Assembly: GCA_019694805.1 (NCBI GenBank)
Contig: JAIBBG010000004.1
Location: 62,001 to 126,000 of the forward strand
From: Flavobacteriales bacterium
Lineage (GTDB): Bacteria > Bacteroidota > Bacteroidia > Flavobacteriales_D > Sanyastnellaceae
Direction of reading: 5' to 3'
Length of the DNA: 64,000 nt
Positions 9,460-17,972 of the stretch are shown here, piece by piece. Under the pieces are notes generated by a model. It saw nothing but the letters and a program-made list of their open reading frames with translations. It had not been told where the DNA came from and did not search any database. Every line of letters begins with the position of its first letter. Position 1 is the stretch's first letter. The position numbers and the translations under genes are program-made.

Positions 9460-10839
9460 ATGGAGCTTGTTCCTTTTTCCATCATCAATCAATATCACAA
9501 AGAACGGTTGATTCACTCAACGCGTTATTCAGGAAAAAACTTCTCCTTTCTGAAGGTGTTTCAACACGGTCTATCGTTTTCTCTCACGAAACAAAAACAG
9601 AAGCTGATCAAGAACTACCTCGGTTCTCCTTTTGCTGTACAGATGTTCATTTACTTCCTGAAAAGCAAAAGAGGCACGCCGATGGCGTTTCCGAAACTCA
9701 GAGAAAATGTTATTCTTGATCCGGGTCGTGTGGTAAAGGGCAATGACGGAACCTGGCACTCCATTTATTTCGACAAGATATCGAAAGTGATTGGCCGTGA
9801 AAACCTCACCATCATTAGCATGAAAGAGAATGGTGGAATTCCATTTGATGTCGAGTTTTCATCCTTTCAGGGCGCACTACCCGTGCCCGATGACCATGAA
9901 AAAAAGATGTTGAGGGAGATTCTTTTCGCATTAGACTCAGCCAAAAACAGTAAGCAGTTCACCAGCGATGAAATGTCGCAGATCCGTTCTGCCATGCACA
10001 TTTTTTTTGAGGATTTCCGCCTCTATTACAACATCTTCAAAAATCAATCTGTAAAAAATCTTCTTTTCATTTGTCACTATCACAATGAAGGATTGATAGC
10101 CGCATTGAAGATCCTTAAAATTCAATGCATCGAAGTACAACATGGATTGATCGCCAGCAATGACCTTTACTATGTCTATCACGAGCAGTTTGCTCCGGTC
10201 ATATCGAAAGCCTTTTTTCCCGACAAAATTCTGGTCTATGGCCCTTACTGGAAACGAATACTGGAAATGGGTTGTGAATTTCGCTCCTATCAGATCAACG
10301 TGGCAGGAGATTATTTATACAGACTCTCTTCGGATCAAACGAATAAACCCGCGAAAGAAAATATCGTTCTCGTTTGCGCTCAAAAGAATCTTCATGAGGA
10401 TTACGTTTCATACGGCAAACAACTCGCATTGCACCTCAAGAAACATCCAGATTGGCGTGGCATCATGAAACTCCATCCGTTGGAACGAAACAAACAAGCC
10501 TATGAAGAACTCAAGTCATATGGTATCGAAATCGTAGATATTGAAACTCCTCTTGATGTTGTGTTGAGTAGATCAAAAATTCAGATCAGCATTTATTCAA
10601 CTACGTTTTACGATGCATTTGGCTTCGATGTCATCAATTTCTCTTTGCAGGATTTTGGTACCATGAGCGATTACGCTTCTGATATGATTAGCGAAGGCGT
10701 TGCAGCTCCTATCAATGCAGATGAAGACCCCATTGCCAAATTTCTTCAAATGAAAAATGCTGAATACAGACAATTGCCGCGCGAAGACGTCTATGCGCCA
10801 TTTAATGAAGAAGTTCTTCATCAGGTCCTCCAAGCTTAA
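9460..10839 (+). CDS. Putative GT-B-fold transferase of polysaccharide biosynthesis
   Basis: I cannot place this 459-residue cytoplasmic protein in a named family with certainty. The C-terminal half has features of GT-B capsule and polyol-phosphate transferases: an EVQHGLIA segment near residue 227, a KLHPLE motif near 340 (compare the KxHP of KpsC/KpsS and CDP-glycerol transferases), and a late SxxSTTFYDAFGFD segment in the position of the nucleotide-binding region. The N-terminal half carries no motif I recognise. It stands 63 bp after the DUF4910 gene but has its own palindrome-containing promoter (9407-9430). A role in surface glycan assembly is inferred from these motifs and from the nearby glycosyltransferases. 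Confidence 0.6.
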   Translation: MELVPFSIINQYHKERLIHSTRYSGKNFSFLKVFQHGLSFSLTKQKQKLIKNYLGSPFAVQMFIYFLKSKRGTPMAFPKLRENVILDPGRVVKGNDGTWHSIYFDKISKVIGRENLTIISMKENGGIPFDVEFSSFQGALPVPDDHEKKMLREILFALDSAKNSKQFTSDEMSQIRSAMHIFFEDFRLYYNIFKNQSVKNLLFICHYHNEGLIAALKILKIQCIEVQHGLIASNDLYYVYHEQFAPVISKAFFPDKILVYGPYWKRILEMGCEFRSYQINVAGDYLYRLSSDQTNKPAKENIVLVCAQKNLHEDYVSYGKQLALHLKKHPDWRGIMKLHPLERNKQAYEELKSYGIEIVDIETPLDVVLSRSKIQISIYSTTFYDAFGFDVINFSLQDFGTMSDYASDMISEGVAAPINADEDPIAKFLQMKNAEYRQLPREDVYAPFNEEVLHQVLQA

Positions 10840-10880
10840 GCACCCATTTCGCTGTTAAATGCGTCTTGTGGAAATACGGC

Positions 10881-10912
10881 GCAATTGTGACATATTGTTC
10901 GTTCACAATTGC
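10881..10912. promoter_or_regulatory. Perfect 10-bp inverted repeat upstream of T9SS gene
   Basis: The arms GCAATTGTGA (10881-10890) and TCACAATTGC (10903-10912) are exact reverse complements separated by 12 bases. The TGTGA/TCACA cores are reminiscent of CRP/FNR-family half-sites, although the spacer is longer than the 6 bases of a CRP site. The right arm abuts a -7 box, so it is placed like an operator. Confidence 0.5.
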
Positions 10913-10920
10913 TACATTTG
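10913..10920 (+). promoter_or_regulatory. -7 box for the T9SS gene at 10940
   Basis: TACATTTG matches TAnnTTTG and begins directly after the inverted repeat. It sits 19 bp upstream of the ATG at 10940, which supports that start over an in-frame codon at 10859. No TTG lies at an ideal -33 distance, so the promoter may need an activator. Confidence 0.5.
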
Positions 10921-10939
10921 TGTGTATAACGACTTGACG

Positions 10940-12775
10940 ATGAAACGACTTCTACTTCTAATCATACTGATCGCAAATGCATTGATTATTGGTGCTCAAA
11001 ATGAAGATCACACGGGAGCCATATCACTTACCCCAATTGCCATGCGTGATTTTACATCTCTTGCTGCCTCGGGTTGTGAATCAACCGTTCGCAATCTGGG
11101 AAGTACCACTTCTCCACAACCAGTGCAGGGAGCTTGGACCATGGCCAACGACGTTTGGTTTCAATTCACAGCAGTAGCAGAAGTAGCCAAAATCAAAGTT
11201 TGCAGCCCCACAACGTTTGATGCTGCCATTGAAGTTTGGAATAACGCCGCGACAACGGCATTGGCATCAGCCAATGTTGCAGGCTCTGGTGGTAAAGAAT
11301 ATTTGTGTGTAACAGGACTTACCTCTGGCACGATCTATAAAGTACGTGTTGGTCGAGTGAGTGGAACTGGCGCGGGTACTTTCAATATTTCCTACGAGCA
11401 TTTAGGTGTTGAAGTGCGTCCAGGGTACTTTCCCGATCCTCCTGGAGCAGCTACTTGCTATGATTTCACAACGACCATACAGCGTTCATTGATCACGTAT
11501 CCAGTTGGTGCAACAAGATGGACCTTTATCGATGAAAGCGGAACCGTCTTTGGCCCATTTACGCTTACCTATGCCATTACACTGCAGCAATGCCCTGGAA
11601 TTTGTGAAGGCCACACTTATCAGGTTTATTGTGAAGTACAGGCCACTGATGCCGAATGCGGCACATTGTGGTGGGGCAAAAGCACGCCTCGATCCATTGT
11701 AACCTGCAGCACTACTTGCCCAACCATTACCATCAGCTCTGGTGGAACTTGCGGCAGCACCTATTGCGACATCTTTGAGGTGGATTTTCAGGCAAGTTAT
11801 CTTGGTTCAGGATTCGAATACCAATTCCGATTTGTTACTGACAACGGCAATACCGATTTCTGTTCCGCATGGAGCACAACTCCGATATTCGAAGCAAGCA
11901 GCTTCGCCGCCAATGCAAATCCATTTCGCTATAGCAAAATTTATGAGGTGTACGTGAGGGCGCGCAAATGTGCCAGTGAACCGGCCTGGTGCGGACCTTG
12001 CGTGGTTTCCACGTGTTCGATGCCATACGTGAGTGTGACACCTTCGATGTGCTGTAAGTGGAGGAATAAATCCAGCGGAGGACAAATCACCTGTGAAGCA
12101 ATTCCAGGTATGGACAATTATCGTTTCCGCTTCACTCCAATTAGCATCAATCCATGCTTGCCGAATCCATTTACACCGCAAGGACCTGCCATCAATTCTC
12201 CAACCAGTGGAGGCTGGGGCGGATCGTCGACCAATCCGGCAAGTTTGCCACTTACCCTTGGCACCGTTTACAGCGTGCAGGTACAGGCGAGAAAAAACAG
12301 CACGGTCATCACTCAATGCGACGGCACGACAAAAACGATTCCCGGACAGCAATCCGATTGGGGCCCACCTTGTTTGATTGGATTCCGAAGTTCATCAAGT
12401 CCAGCTGTTGGTACACCACTTGGTTGCTACTGCACCCCTTCAGCATTTGTGATGGAAGATGAAATGTTCATGGATGAATTGTTGCGCGATGAAATCATCT
12501 ATTTTGAAGAACCAACACCACCACAATTGGTCACCACGGTGTATGAAGGAGGATTTGTAATCAATACGGTTGCTGCAGGGCTTGCTGGAGATGGTGTACT
12601 GACGTTGTACAACCTCAGTGGTCAGGCCGTTTTGACTCAAAAGCTCAATGGCATGGAATATTCCGATTATCTCGAAATTGCTGTAAACAAAGAGTTTCCT
12701 ACTGGTGTTTACGTTGTTTCAGTCATCGGAGAGAACACGATGATTTCTGATAAGGTTTATATCGATCAGGAATAA
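10940..12775 (+). CDS. Secreted protein with T9SS type A sorting domain, cysteine-rich
   Basis: ATG 10940 gives a 611-residue product with a clear signal peptide (MKRLLLLIILIANALIIGAQ). The N-terminal module, about residues 25-155, resembles the bacterial pre-peptidase C-terminal (PPC) beta-sandwich, with the ANDVWFQFTA and VTGLTSGTIYKVRVG segments. Residues about 160-500 contain repeated fibronectin-like units rich in cysteine (CPTIT, SMPYVSVTPSMC and similar), each ending in a YQVYC/YEVYVRAR/YSVQVQAR strand, so three or so tandem domains. The last 70 residues form a sorting domain (LYNLSGQAVL ... PTGVYVVSVIG) that directs export across the outer membrane and surface anchoring. No catalytic motif is seen; an adhesin or structural role is inferred. 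It carries its own promoter with an inverted repeat. Confidence 0.8.
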   Translation: MKRLLLLIILIANALIIGAQNEDHTGAISLTPIAMRDFTSLAASGCESTVRNLGSTTSPQPVQGAWTMANDVWFQFTAVAEVAKIKVCSPTTFDAAIEVWNNAATTALASANVAGSGGKEYLCVTGLTSGTIYKVRVGRVSGTGAGTFNISYEHLGVEVRPGYFPDPPGAATCYDFTTTIQRSLITYPVGATRWTFIDESGTVFGPFTLTYAITLQQCPGICEGHTYQVYCEVQATDAECGTLWWGKSTPRSIVTCSTTCPTITISSGGTCGSTYCDIFEVDFQASYLGSGFEYQFRFVTDNGNTDFCSAWSTTPIFEASSFAANANPFRYSKIYEVYVRARKCASEPAWCGPCVVSTCSMPYVSVTPSMCCKWRNKSSGGQITCEAIPGMDNYRFRFTPISINPCLPNPFTPQGPAINSPTSGGWGGSSTNPASLPLTLGTVYSVQVQARKNSTVITQCDGTTKTIPGQQSDWGPPCLIGFRSSSSPAVGTPLGCYCTPSAFVMEDEMFMDELLRDEIIYFEEPTPPQLVTTVYEGGFVINTVAAGLAGDGVLTLYNLSGQAVLTQKLNGMEYSDYLEIAVNKEFPTGVYVVSVIGENTMISDKVYIDQE

Positions 12776-12784
12776 ATCGATTCC

Positions 12785-13390
12785 TCAAAATTCCAGCATC
12801 AATTGCTCAGGCAATAGGGTAAAAGACTTGCGATGATGTTCGCAAGATCCAACTTTGCGAATAGCATCGCGATGCGCCTTTGTTGGATAGCCTTTGTTTC
12901 CATTCCAACCATAATCGGGAAATGATGAATGCAAACCCATCATGAGTTCATCACGGTGAGTTTTTGCCAATACTGAAGCTGCAGCTATCGATTTGAAAAT
13001 ACCATCACCCTTGATGATACAATGATGTTTGATTTCATGGTACTTATTAAATCTGTTACCATCGATGAGTAATGCTTCAGGAGTTACGGTCAGTTGATCG
13101 ATAGCTCGATGCATGGCTAAAAATGAAGCATTCAGAATATTGATTTCATCGATTTCTTCCACGCTCACAACACCTACAGCCCAGGTAATGGCTTTTTCCC
13201 GAATGATCAACCGCAACTCGTCCCGATGCTTTTCAGTCATCTTCTTCGAATCATCCAATAACGGATGACGGAAACTCGTAGGCAGAATCACTGCTGCAGC
13301 AACAACAGGTCCGGCAAGACATCCCCTTCCTGCTTCATCACAGCCTGCTTCAATAATGCCTTTTGTATGGTAAGATTTCAGATAACTCAT
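12785..13390 (-). CDS. rnhB: Ribonuclease HII
   Basis: RNase HII cuts RNA in RNA-DNA hybrids and removes single ribonucleotides misincorporated in DNA. The 201-residue protein shows the family opening [18 protein letters not shown], with the catalytic Asp18-Glu19 pair, a second acidic site in LLIDGN (about residue 111) and the later [11 protein letters not shown] segment in which the final catalytic Asp sits. Length is normal. Its ATG overlaps the stop of the upstream glycosyltransferase gene by four bases (13387-13390), so the two are translationally coupled even though their functions are unrelated. Confidence 0.96.
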   Translation of the reverse strand: MSYLKSYHTKGIIEAGCDEAGRGCLAGPVVAAAVILPTSFRHPLLDDSKKMTEKHRDELRLIIREKAITWAVGVVSVEEIDEINILNASFLAMHRAIDQLTVTPEALLIDGNRFNKYHEIKHHCIIKGDGIFKSIAAASVLAKTHRDELMMGLHSSFPDYGWNGNKGYPTKAHRDAIRKVGSCEHHRKSFTLLPEQLMLEF

Positions 13391-14514
13391 CTGTTCATGC
13401 AGTTCATCATACTATGCCACAACAAATTCGCAGAATTGTCCCAAGAAAAGGACTTCGCCCGCTCCAAACCCCGCGCAATCACTTCACTTCGCAACGTCTC
13501 ATTGCTCACCACCTCGATCATGGCCTGCGTAATTTCTTGCACAGAAAACGGATCAACAGCAATTCCGGCATTTCCGGCGACTTCGGGTAATGCCGTGGTG
13601 TTCGCAAAAATCACAGGAGTACCGCTCTGCATGGCTTCAACGACAGGTATACCAAATCCTTCATAATAGCTCACATAAAGAGATGCTGCCGCAGATGCAG
13701 TAAGCAAGGCCAATTCATCCTGTTCCATTCTACCGGTGAATATCACATCTTCTTTGTGCTTCATGGCGGCATATACCACATCGAGCTCAGGAAAGTCCCA
13801 GAATTTTCGGCCTACAATGACCAACTTAAATCTATCTGCATAGCGCTCACGGAAATCATCAAACGCCTGTAGCACGCGTTGAAGGTTCTTTCTGGGATGT
13901 ATAGAGCTTACAAAAATGAAATAGGGTAAACCTTGGGCATATTTGATTCTGGTATCGGATTGTTGTTGTGCCGAAACTGGTTGGTACGCTATACCAGCCG
14001 CATTGTGCACCACATCAATTTTTCCGGAAGAAATACCGTAGGATTGTATCAAATCAGACTTCGTAAAGTCACTCACAGCGACCAACCTGTCCGCCATCAT
14101 TGCCGTGACGGGCGTACGGGTTCGCCAAAATCGACTCGCGGATGGGGATAAGTCATTTGGGTAATGCACAAAATTGAGATCATGCATAACGACCAATTGA
14201 GGCACAGATAACCGCTGAGAGCCAATCATATCGGGCGAAACAAACAACTCAGCGCCACATTTTTTGACTGCCCATGGTATGGCGTAATCAAACCAAAGAC
14301 GAAATAGCAGGGGGTGCCTGGCCTGAGGGCGGATGACGTGCGGAACCACATTGTCCGAGAAGATGAATTCCGGGTCGAATGGCCTATCAAAGAAAAAGTG
14401 AAATTCGTGTTCCGGATGATTTCTGGTGATCCTGGAGAAATTTTCGTAGGTATACCATCCAATGCCGTCGAGCCTTCCTTTCAGCAGCAAACGCGTATTG
14501 ACGGCAATTTTCAT
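13387..14514 (-). CDS. Glycosyltransferase family 4 protein
   Basis: This is a 375-residue retaining GT-B glycosyltransferase of the GT4 class. Visible family features are the N-terminal [10 protein letters not shown] loop, the central [18 protein letters not shown] segment that begins the C-terminal domain, and the ExxGxxxxEAM-type nucleotide-sugar motif ([19 protein letters not shown]) near residues 275-300. There is no signal peptide, so it works in the cytoplasm on a lipid-linked or nucleotide-sugar substrate that cannot be read from the sequence. It overlaps rnhB downstream by four bases. It is oriented opposite to the glycosyltransferase operon beginning at 14921, with rpmH between. Confidence 0.9.
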   Translation of the reverse strand: MKIAVNTRLLLKGRLDGIGWYTYENFSRITRNHPEHEFHFFFDRPFDPEFIFSDNVVPHVIRPQARHPLLFRLWFDYAIPWAVKKCGAELFVSPDMIGSQRLSVPQLVVMHDLNFVHYPNDLSPSASRFWRTRTPVTAMMADRLVAVSDFTKSDLIQSYGISSGKIDVVHNAAGIAYQPVSAQQQSDTRIKYAQGLPYFIFVSSIHPRKNLQRVLQAFDDFRERYADRFKLVIVGRKFWDFPELDVVYAAMKHKEDVIFTGRMEQDELALLTASAAASLYVSYYEGFGIPVVEAMQSGTPVIFANTTALPEVAGNAGIAVDPFSVQEITQAMIEVVSNETLRSEVIARGLERAKSFSWDNSANLLWHSMMNCMNR

Positions 14515-14544
14515 CGGATACAGGAAATTTTGGCGAAAAATAAA

Positions 14545-14569
14545 GCCGCTCCGGAATTCCCGGAGCGGC
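14545..14569 (-). terminator. rpmH rho-independent terminator
   Basis: A perfect 10-bp stem (GCCGCTCCGG / CCGGAGCGGC) around a 5-base loop. Read on the minus strand it is followed by TTTATTTTT. It lies 26 bp after the rpmH stop and just upstream of the start of the next minus-strand gene (14514), so it insulates rpmH from the glycosyltransferase gene. Confidence 0.85.
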
Positions 14570-14595
14570 CGATATCGTTGAGAATACTCACCAGA

Positions 14596-14769
14596 TTACA
14601 GACGTACGATGCCTTTGTGGCGTCTTTCGTCTGAAGTAGTCAGTTTCTTGCGGCCTTTTGCACGACGTGAAGCAAGCACAGCACGACCTTTCGCAGTTGA
14701 CATACGCTTACGGAATCCATGCTTATTTCTGCGCTTGGTATTTGATGGCTGATAAGTACGTTTGCTCAT
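14596..14769 (-). CDS. rpmH: 50S ribosomal protein L34
   Basis: This 57-residue, very basic protein is a component of the large ribosomal subunit. It starts [10 protein letters not shown], continues with the family signature [13 protein letters not shown], and has the conserved [12 protein letters not shown] segment. The C-terminus is longer than the usual 44-46 residues by about ten ([11 protein letters not shown]), as in other Bacteroidota L34 proteins. In many bacteria rpmH sits beside rnpA and dnaA; here it is a single-gene unit between its own promoter (14805-14840) and terminator (14545-14569). Confidence 0.97.
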   Translation of the reverse strand: MSKRTYQPSNTKRRNKHGFRKRMSTAKGRAVLASRRAKGRKKLTTSDERRHKGIVRL

Positions 14770-14804
14770 AACTCTTTGGTTTTAAACATTTACCCTTGAA
14801 AAGG

Positions 14805-14840
14805 GGCGCAAATATAGCACGACTTTTCTTAATTTTTCAA
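14805..14840 (-). promoter_or_regulatory. rpmH promoter (-33 TTG, -7 TATATTTG, GC-rich discriminator)
   Basis: On the minus strand a TTG at 14840-14838 is followed after 21 bases by TATATTTG (14816-14809), a perfect match to TAnnTTTG, and then directly by CGCC. The spacing fits the Bacteroidota sigma-A consensus. The element ends about 35 bp before the rpmH ATG. Confidence 0.75.
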
Positions 14841-14920
14841 CTTCTGAAAAAAAACATGTGAGTAAATTCGCCAAAATACGCGAGACCCTTCAAAAAGAGT
14901 GAGTATCGCAAAACCTGACT

Positions 14921-16060
14921 ATGCAATCCGATCCGGCAGATCCAATCAAGCAGACCAATATTAAGGAATCAAGTATCCGCATACTGCACATCACACCATG
15001 GTATCCTTCACCGGACGACCCCGTGCGGGGAATTTTCATTCAACGACATATCGAAAGCCTCGAAAAATATTGCGAACAAAAAGTATGGCACATCGAAATA
15101 GGCGCCCACATACAGGAAGAATTCGAAATGGAACAGGCGCATTTTCTGCGCATACGTAAAAAGCCAACCATCAATGCTTGGTGGTTTATTGAACAGCAAT
15201 ATGCCCGCCTCATCAGAAAACTTTGCATGGAACAAAAAGTCGCAGAACAGTTTACCCATGTGAACTTCTATATCGCATATCCTTCACTCGTGAGATACAA
15301 TGTGTTCAGTAAATATCTGCCAAAACACGTGTTCATCACTGAACATTGGAGCGCATTTCATTTCAACTTTGGAATTGGCAGAATACATCCCAGGATTGCA
15401 CGGGTATTTCATCACAATCTTCCCATAATTTCCGTTTCAAAAAGTCTGGCAGATGATCTGGTGCGGTATTCTGGGAGGGAGCAAAAAATTCAAATTGTTC
15501 CAAATGCAGTCGACACCAAACAATTTTATCCTACCGAACATCAGAGAACCAAAAGTTTTTTCATGGTCGCATTTTGGAAATGGCCTAAACATCCTCTTTG
15601 GCCTCTGGAAGCATTGATTAAATTGAGGGAAAAGGGTATCAAGAAGGAGATCAGAATTGGCGGATATGGTTTACAAGAAAATGAACTCAGGAATTTTGTT
15701 CAATTGAACAAATTGGAAGATCAAGTGATTTTTCTTGGAAAACTCACACCAGATGAAGTGGCAAGAGAAATGCAAACCGCTGCAGCATTTCTTGTCCCAA
15801 CGGAATACGAAACCTTTTCTGTGGTAGTTGCTGAAGCACATTGTTGTGGCTGTCCTGTCATTGCGAGCAGAGCCGGCGCCTTACCGGAACTCATCACAGA
15901 AGAAAATGGAATTCTGGTGGATTCTGATTGGCCGCTGGCGTTAGAGCAATTTGATCAAAGAACTTTTAATCATGATGAAATAGCGAAAAAGGCCGCAATG
16001 CGTTATTCGAAAGAAAGTGTTGGCAAATTGTACTTTGAAACCATCAGCGAAAAAATTTGA
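14921..16060 (+). CDS. Glycosyltransferase family 4 protein (first gene of the GT operon)
   Basis: The 379-residue product has the GT4 layout: an N-terminal Rossmann domain opening ILHITPWYPSPDDPVRGIFIQRH, in which the PxxxGxFxxxH pattern is typical of polysaccharide GT4 enzymes, then a C-terminal domain with VPNAVDTKQF (about 190) and the donor-binding segment EYETFSVVVAEAHCCGCPVIAS near 305-325. It is cytoplasmic, and sugar and acceptor are not predictable. It is the first of four glycosyltransferase genes (14921-19201) joined by four-base overlaps, evidently one operon for a surface glycan. The next gene begins inside its stop codon context (TTGA at 16057-16060). Confidence 0.9.
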   Translation: MQSDPADPIKQTNIKESSIRILHITPWYPSPDDPVRGIFIQRHIESLEKYCEQKVWHIEIGAHIQEEFEMEQAHFLRIRKKPTINAWWFIEQQYARLIRKLCMEQKVAEQFTHVNFYIAYPSLVRYNVFSKYLPKHVFITEHWSAFHFNFGIGRIHPRIARVFHHNLPIISVSKSLADDLVRYSGREQKIQIVPNAVDTKQFYPTEHQRTKSFFMVAFWKWPKHPLWPLEALIKLREKGIKKEIRIGGYGLQENELRNFVQLNKLEDQVIFLGKLTPDEVAREMQTAAAFLVPTEYETFSVVVAEAHCCGCPVIASRAGALPELITEENGILVDSDWPLALEQFDQRTFNHDEIAKKAAMRYSKESVGKLYFETISEKI

Positions 16061-17163
16061 AATTTCTAACACATAAAAAGATACTCATCATCAGTCCCGA
16101 AGGATGGGGAAAATCGAAGGTGTCGAAACATCATTACGCCATTGTTGCTGGGGAGTTCGGGAACCACGTTTGGTTCCTCCTTCCCGGTATTCAACCAAGC
16201 ACATTTGACGAACCATTGCCCCATCACATCACACTGGTGCCAGATAGATATCAATTCACCGGTTTGAGATGGCTTCCTTCATTCCTGCGTAAAAAAGTGG
16301 TGAAAAAGAAAATAGACAAGCTGCAGTTTGATTTGAATACGACCTTTGATGTGGTATGGAATTTCGACAATTCCCGCTTTTATGATTTGGATTGTTTCGA
16401 TGTTCCTTTAACCATTCACCATTGCATGGATTACCACTACAACTTTCAGCTTGCCAAAGCAAGTCGAACGGCGGATATATGTTTTGGGGTAACAGATGGC
16501 ATTGTAAGCAATTTGAAAAAATACAACCCTCATTCATACTTCATCCACCACGGTTATCGCGCAGTGGAAAAATCTTCTTTCGTTTTGCCAACATCAAATT
16601 CCTCGTTACGTGCAGTGTTCGTAGGAAATTTCATGCGAAAAGACATTGCATGGTCATGGCTTCTAGATGCGGTAAAAACATTGTCACATATACACTTCTA
16701 TTTCATTGGCAATTGTGGATTGAGCAACCTAAGTCAACACATTGATCCCGAAATTGAGCACCAAATCCAAACATTATCGCTATTCAAAAACGTCACGTTC
16801 ACCGGTGAATTGAATGAAAAAGACTCATGGACCGCCATGTGCGAAGCAGACATTCTTTTCGCTGCTTTTCGGGCCGACCTTCATCCGGAGATCTTTGCGA
16901 ATCTTCACAAGATCATGCCATATCTCGCTACTGGCAAACCAATTGTCATCAATCGTATCTTGCAATATGAATCCAATCCCGATTTACTATTGATGGCCCA
17001 TGACTCAAGTGAATTTGTTTCAAAATTCAAATTACTTTCCAACAAACCAGATGAATATTTCGGCGAAAAAATCAGCGAAAAACGCATTGCTTTTGCAAAA
17101 GCCAACACATATGAAAAACAATTCGAACGCATCGATCAGTTGATTTGTCAGCATATTCAATGA
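16057..17163 (+). CDS. Glycosyltransferase, GT4-like
   Basis: The 368-residue protein starts at a TTG that overlaps the preceding TGA (16057-16060), so translation is coupled. Its fold looks like GT-B: an opening ILIISPEGWGKSKVSKHHYAI strand-loop region, a middle AVFVGNFMRKDIAWSWLLDAV segment that starts the second domain, and a late MPYLATGKPIVIN segment in the donor-binding position. The usual E-x7-E motif is weak, with ADLHPEIFANLHKIMPYLATG in its place, so it is a divergent member, similar to the polysaccharide GTs that act on less common sugars. Specificity is unknown. Confidence 0.8.
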   Translation: MKFLTHKKILIISPEGWGKSKVSKHHYAIVAGEFGNHVWFLLPGIQPSTFDEPLPHHITLVPDRYQFTGLRWLPSFLRKKVVKKKIDKLQFDLNTTFDVVWNFDNSRFYDLDCFDVPLTIHHCMDYHYNFQLAKASRTADICFGVTDGIVSNLKKYNPHSYFIHHGYRAVEKSSFVLPTSNSSLRAVFVGNFMRKDIAWSWLLDAVKTLSHIHFYFIGNCGLSNLSQHIDPEIEHQIQTLSLFKNVTFTGELNEKDSWTAMCEADILFAAFRADLHPEIFANLHKIMPYLATGKPIVINRILQYESNPDLLLMAHDSSEFVSKFKLLSNKPDEYFGEKISEKRIAFAKANTYEKQFERIDQLICQHIQ

Positions 17164-17972
17164 ACTCCAAAGTAAGTGTCATCATGCCCGCTTTGAATGT
17201 AGAAGACTACATTGGAGAAGCTATTGATTCGATGCTTTTACAAGAATTTGAGAATTGGGAGCTTATTATCATTGACAACGGCAGTGTTGACCAAACCGTG
17301 CAAATCATTCGTACATTTAAAGATGAAAGAATAATTCTCATTCATGAAAGCAACAAAGGCATCAGTGTAGCGCGCAATGCAGGTCTGCGTATTGCTTCCG
17401 GAGAATTTCTTTGTTTTCTGGATGCCGATGATCGTTTGCCTAAAAATAGTCTCAGTACACGCGTTCAATTTCTGCAACAAAATCCTACAATTTCATTTTG
17501 CGATGGACTGGTTACAACATCCGACGAAAGTTATACCATGATTCTTGGGCACTACAAGCCCTCCATTCAAGGAGATGTTCATCAAGAAATGGCGCTCTTT
17601 CAACCCAAGTGTTTTGCAGGCGTGACGTGGATGATACGCCGTTCTACGCTTGGTTCTTTAACCTTTTCGATAGATTGGCAGGTCATGGAAGATCGCATAT
17701 TCTTTTTTCAGCTTTCAGAAAAAGGACATTATGGATTTGTAGATCATCTCATCTACGAAATTCGGAGAAGGAGAAACTCCAGCATGAGTGCGACAGCTCT
17801 CATGGAAAAACACTACCTTCGTTTTATTCGCGAAATTCAACAACAGGTTTTGCCTAAAGCAGTTCAACAAAAAGAAATTCGGCTTTTCCATTCCATTTTT
17901 TTCAAAACCTACTTCAAAGAATTACGTTTGATTTCGGCTTTGCGACATTTCATATCCCTGATGAAGAATTGA
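17160..17972 (+). CDS. Glycosyltransferase family 2 protein
   Basis: The ATG at 17160 overlaps the previous stop as ATGA and is preferred to an in-frame TTG at 17145. The 270-residue protein is a GT-A inverting transferase: VSVIMPALNVEDYIGEAIDSML at the N-terminus, IIIDNGSVDQT (donor-binding Asp), GISVARNAGLRIASGEFLCFLDADD with the DxD metal motif near residue 85, and a C-terminal region with a cluster of basic residues. No transmembrane helix is seen. It is third in the operon and probably adds one sugar to a lipid-linked intermediate. Confidence 0.92.
   Translation: MNSKVSVIMPALNVEDYIGEAIDSMLLQEFENWELIIIDNGSVDQTVQIIRTFKDERIILIHESNKGISVARNAGLRIASGEFLCFLDADDRLPKNSLSTRVQFLQQNPTISFCDGLVTTSDESYTMILGHYKPSIQGDVHQEMALFQPKCFAGVTWMIRRSTLGSLTFSIDWQVMEDRIFFFQLSEKGHYGFVDHLIYEIRRRRNSSMSATALMEKHYLRFIREIQQQVLPKAVQQKEIRLFHSIFFKTYFKELRLISALRHFISLMKN

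Noticed and set aside
12785-14514. Toxin, integron or mobile element around the four-base overlap of rnhB with a glycosyltransferase
   Set aside because: Both are ordinary full-length genes in normal codon use; no repeats or transposase remains are seen.
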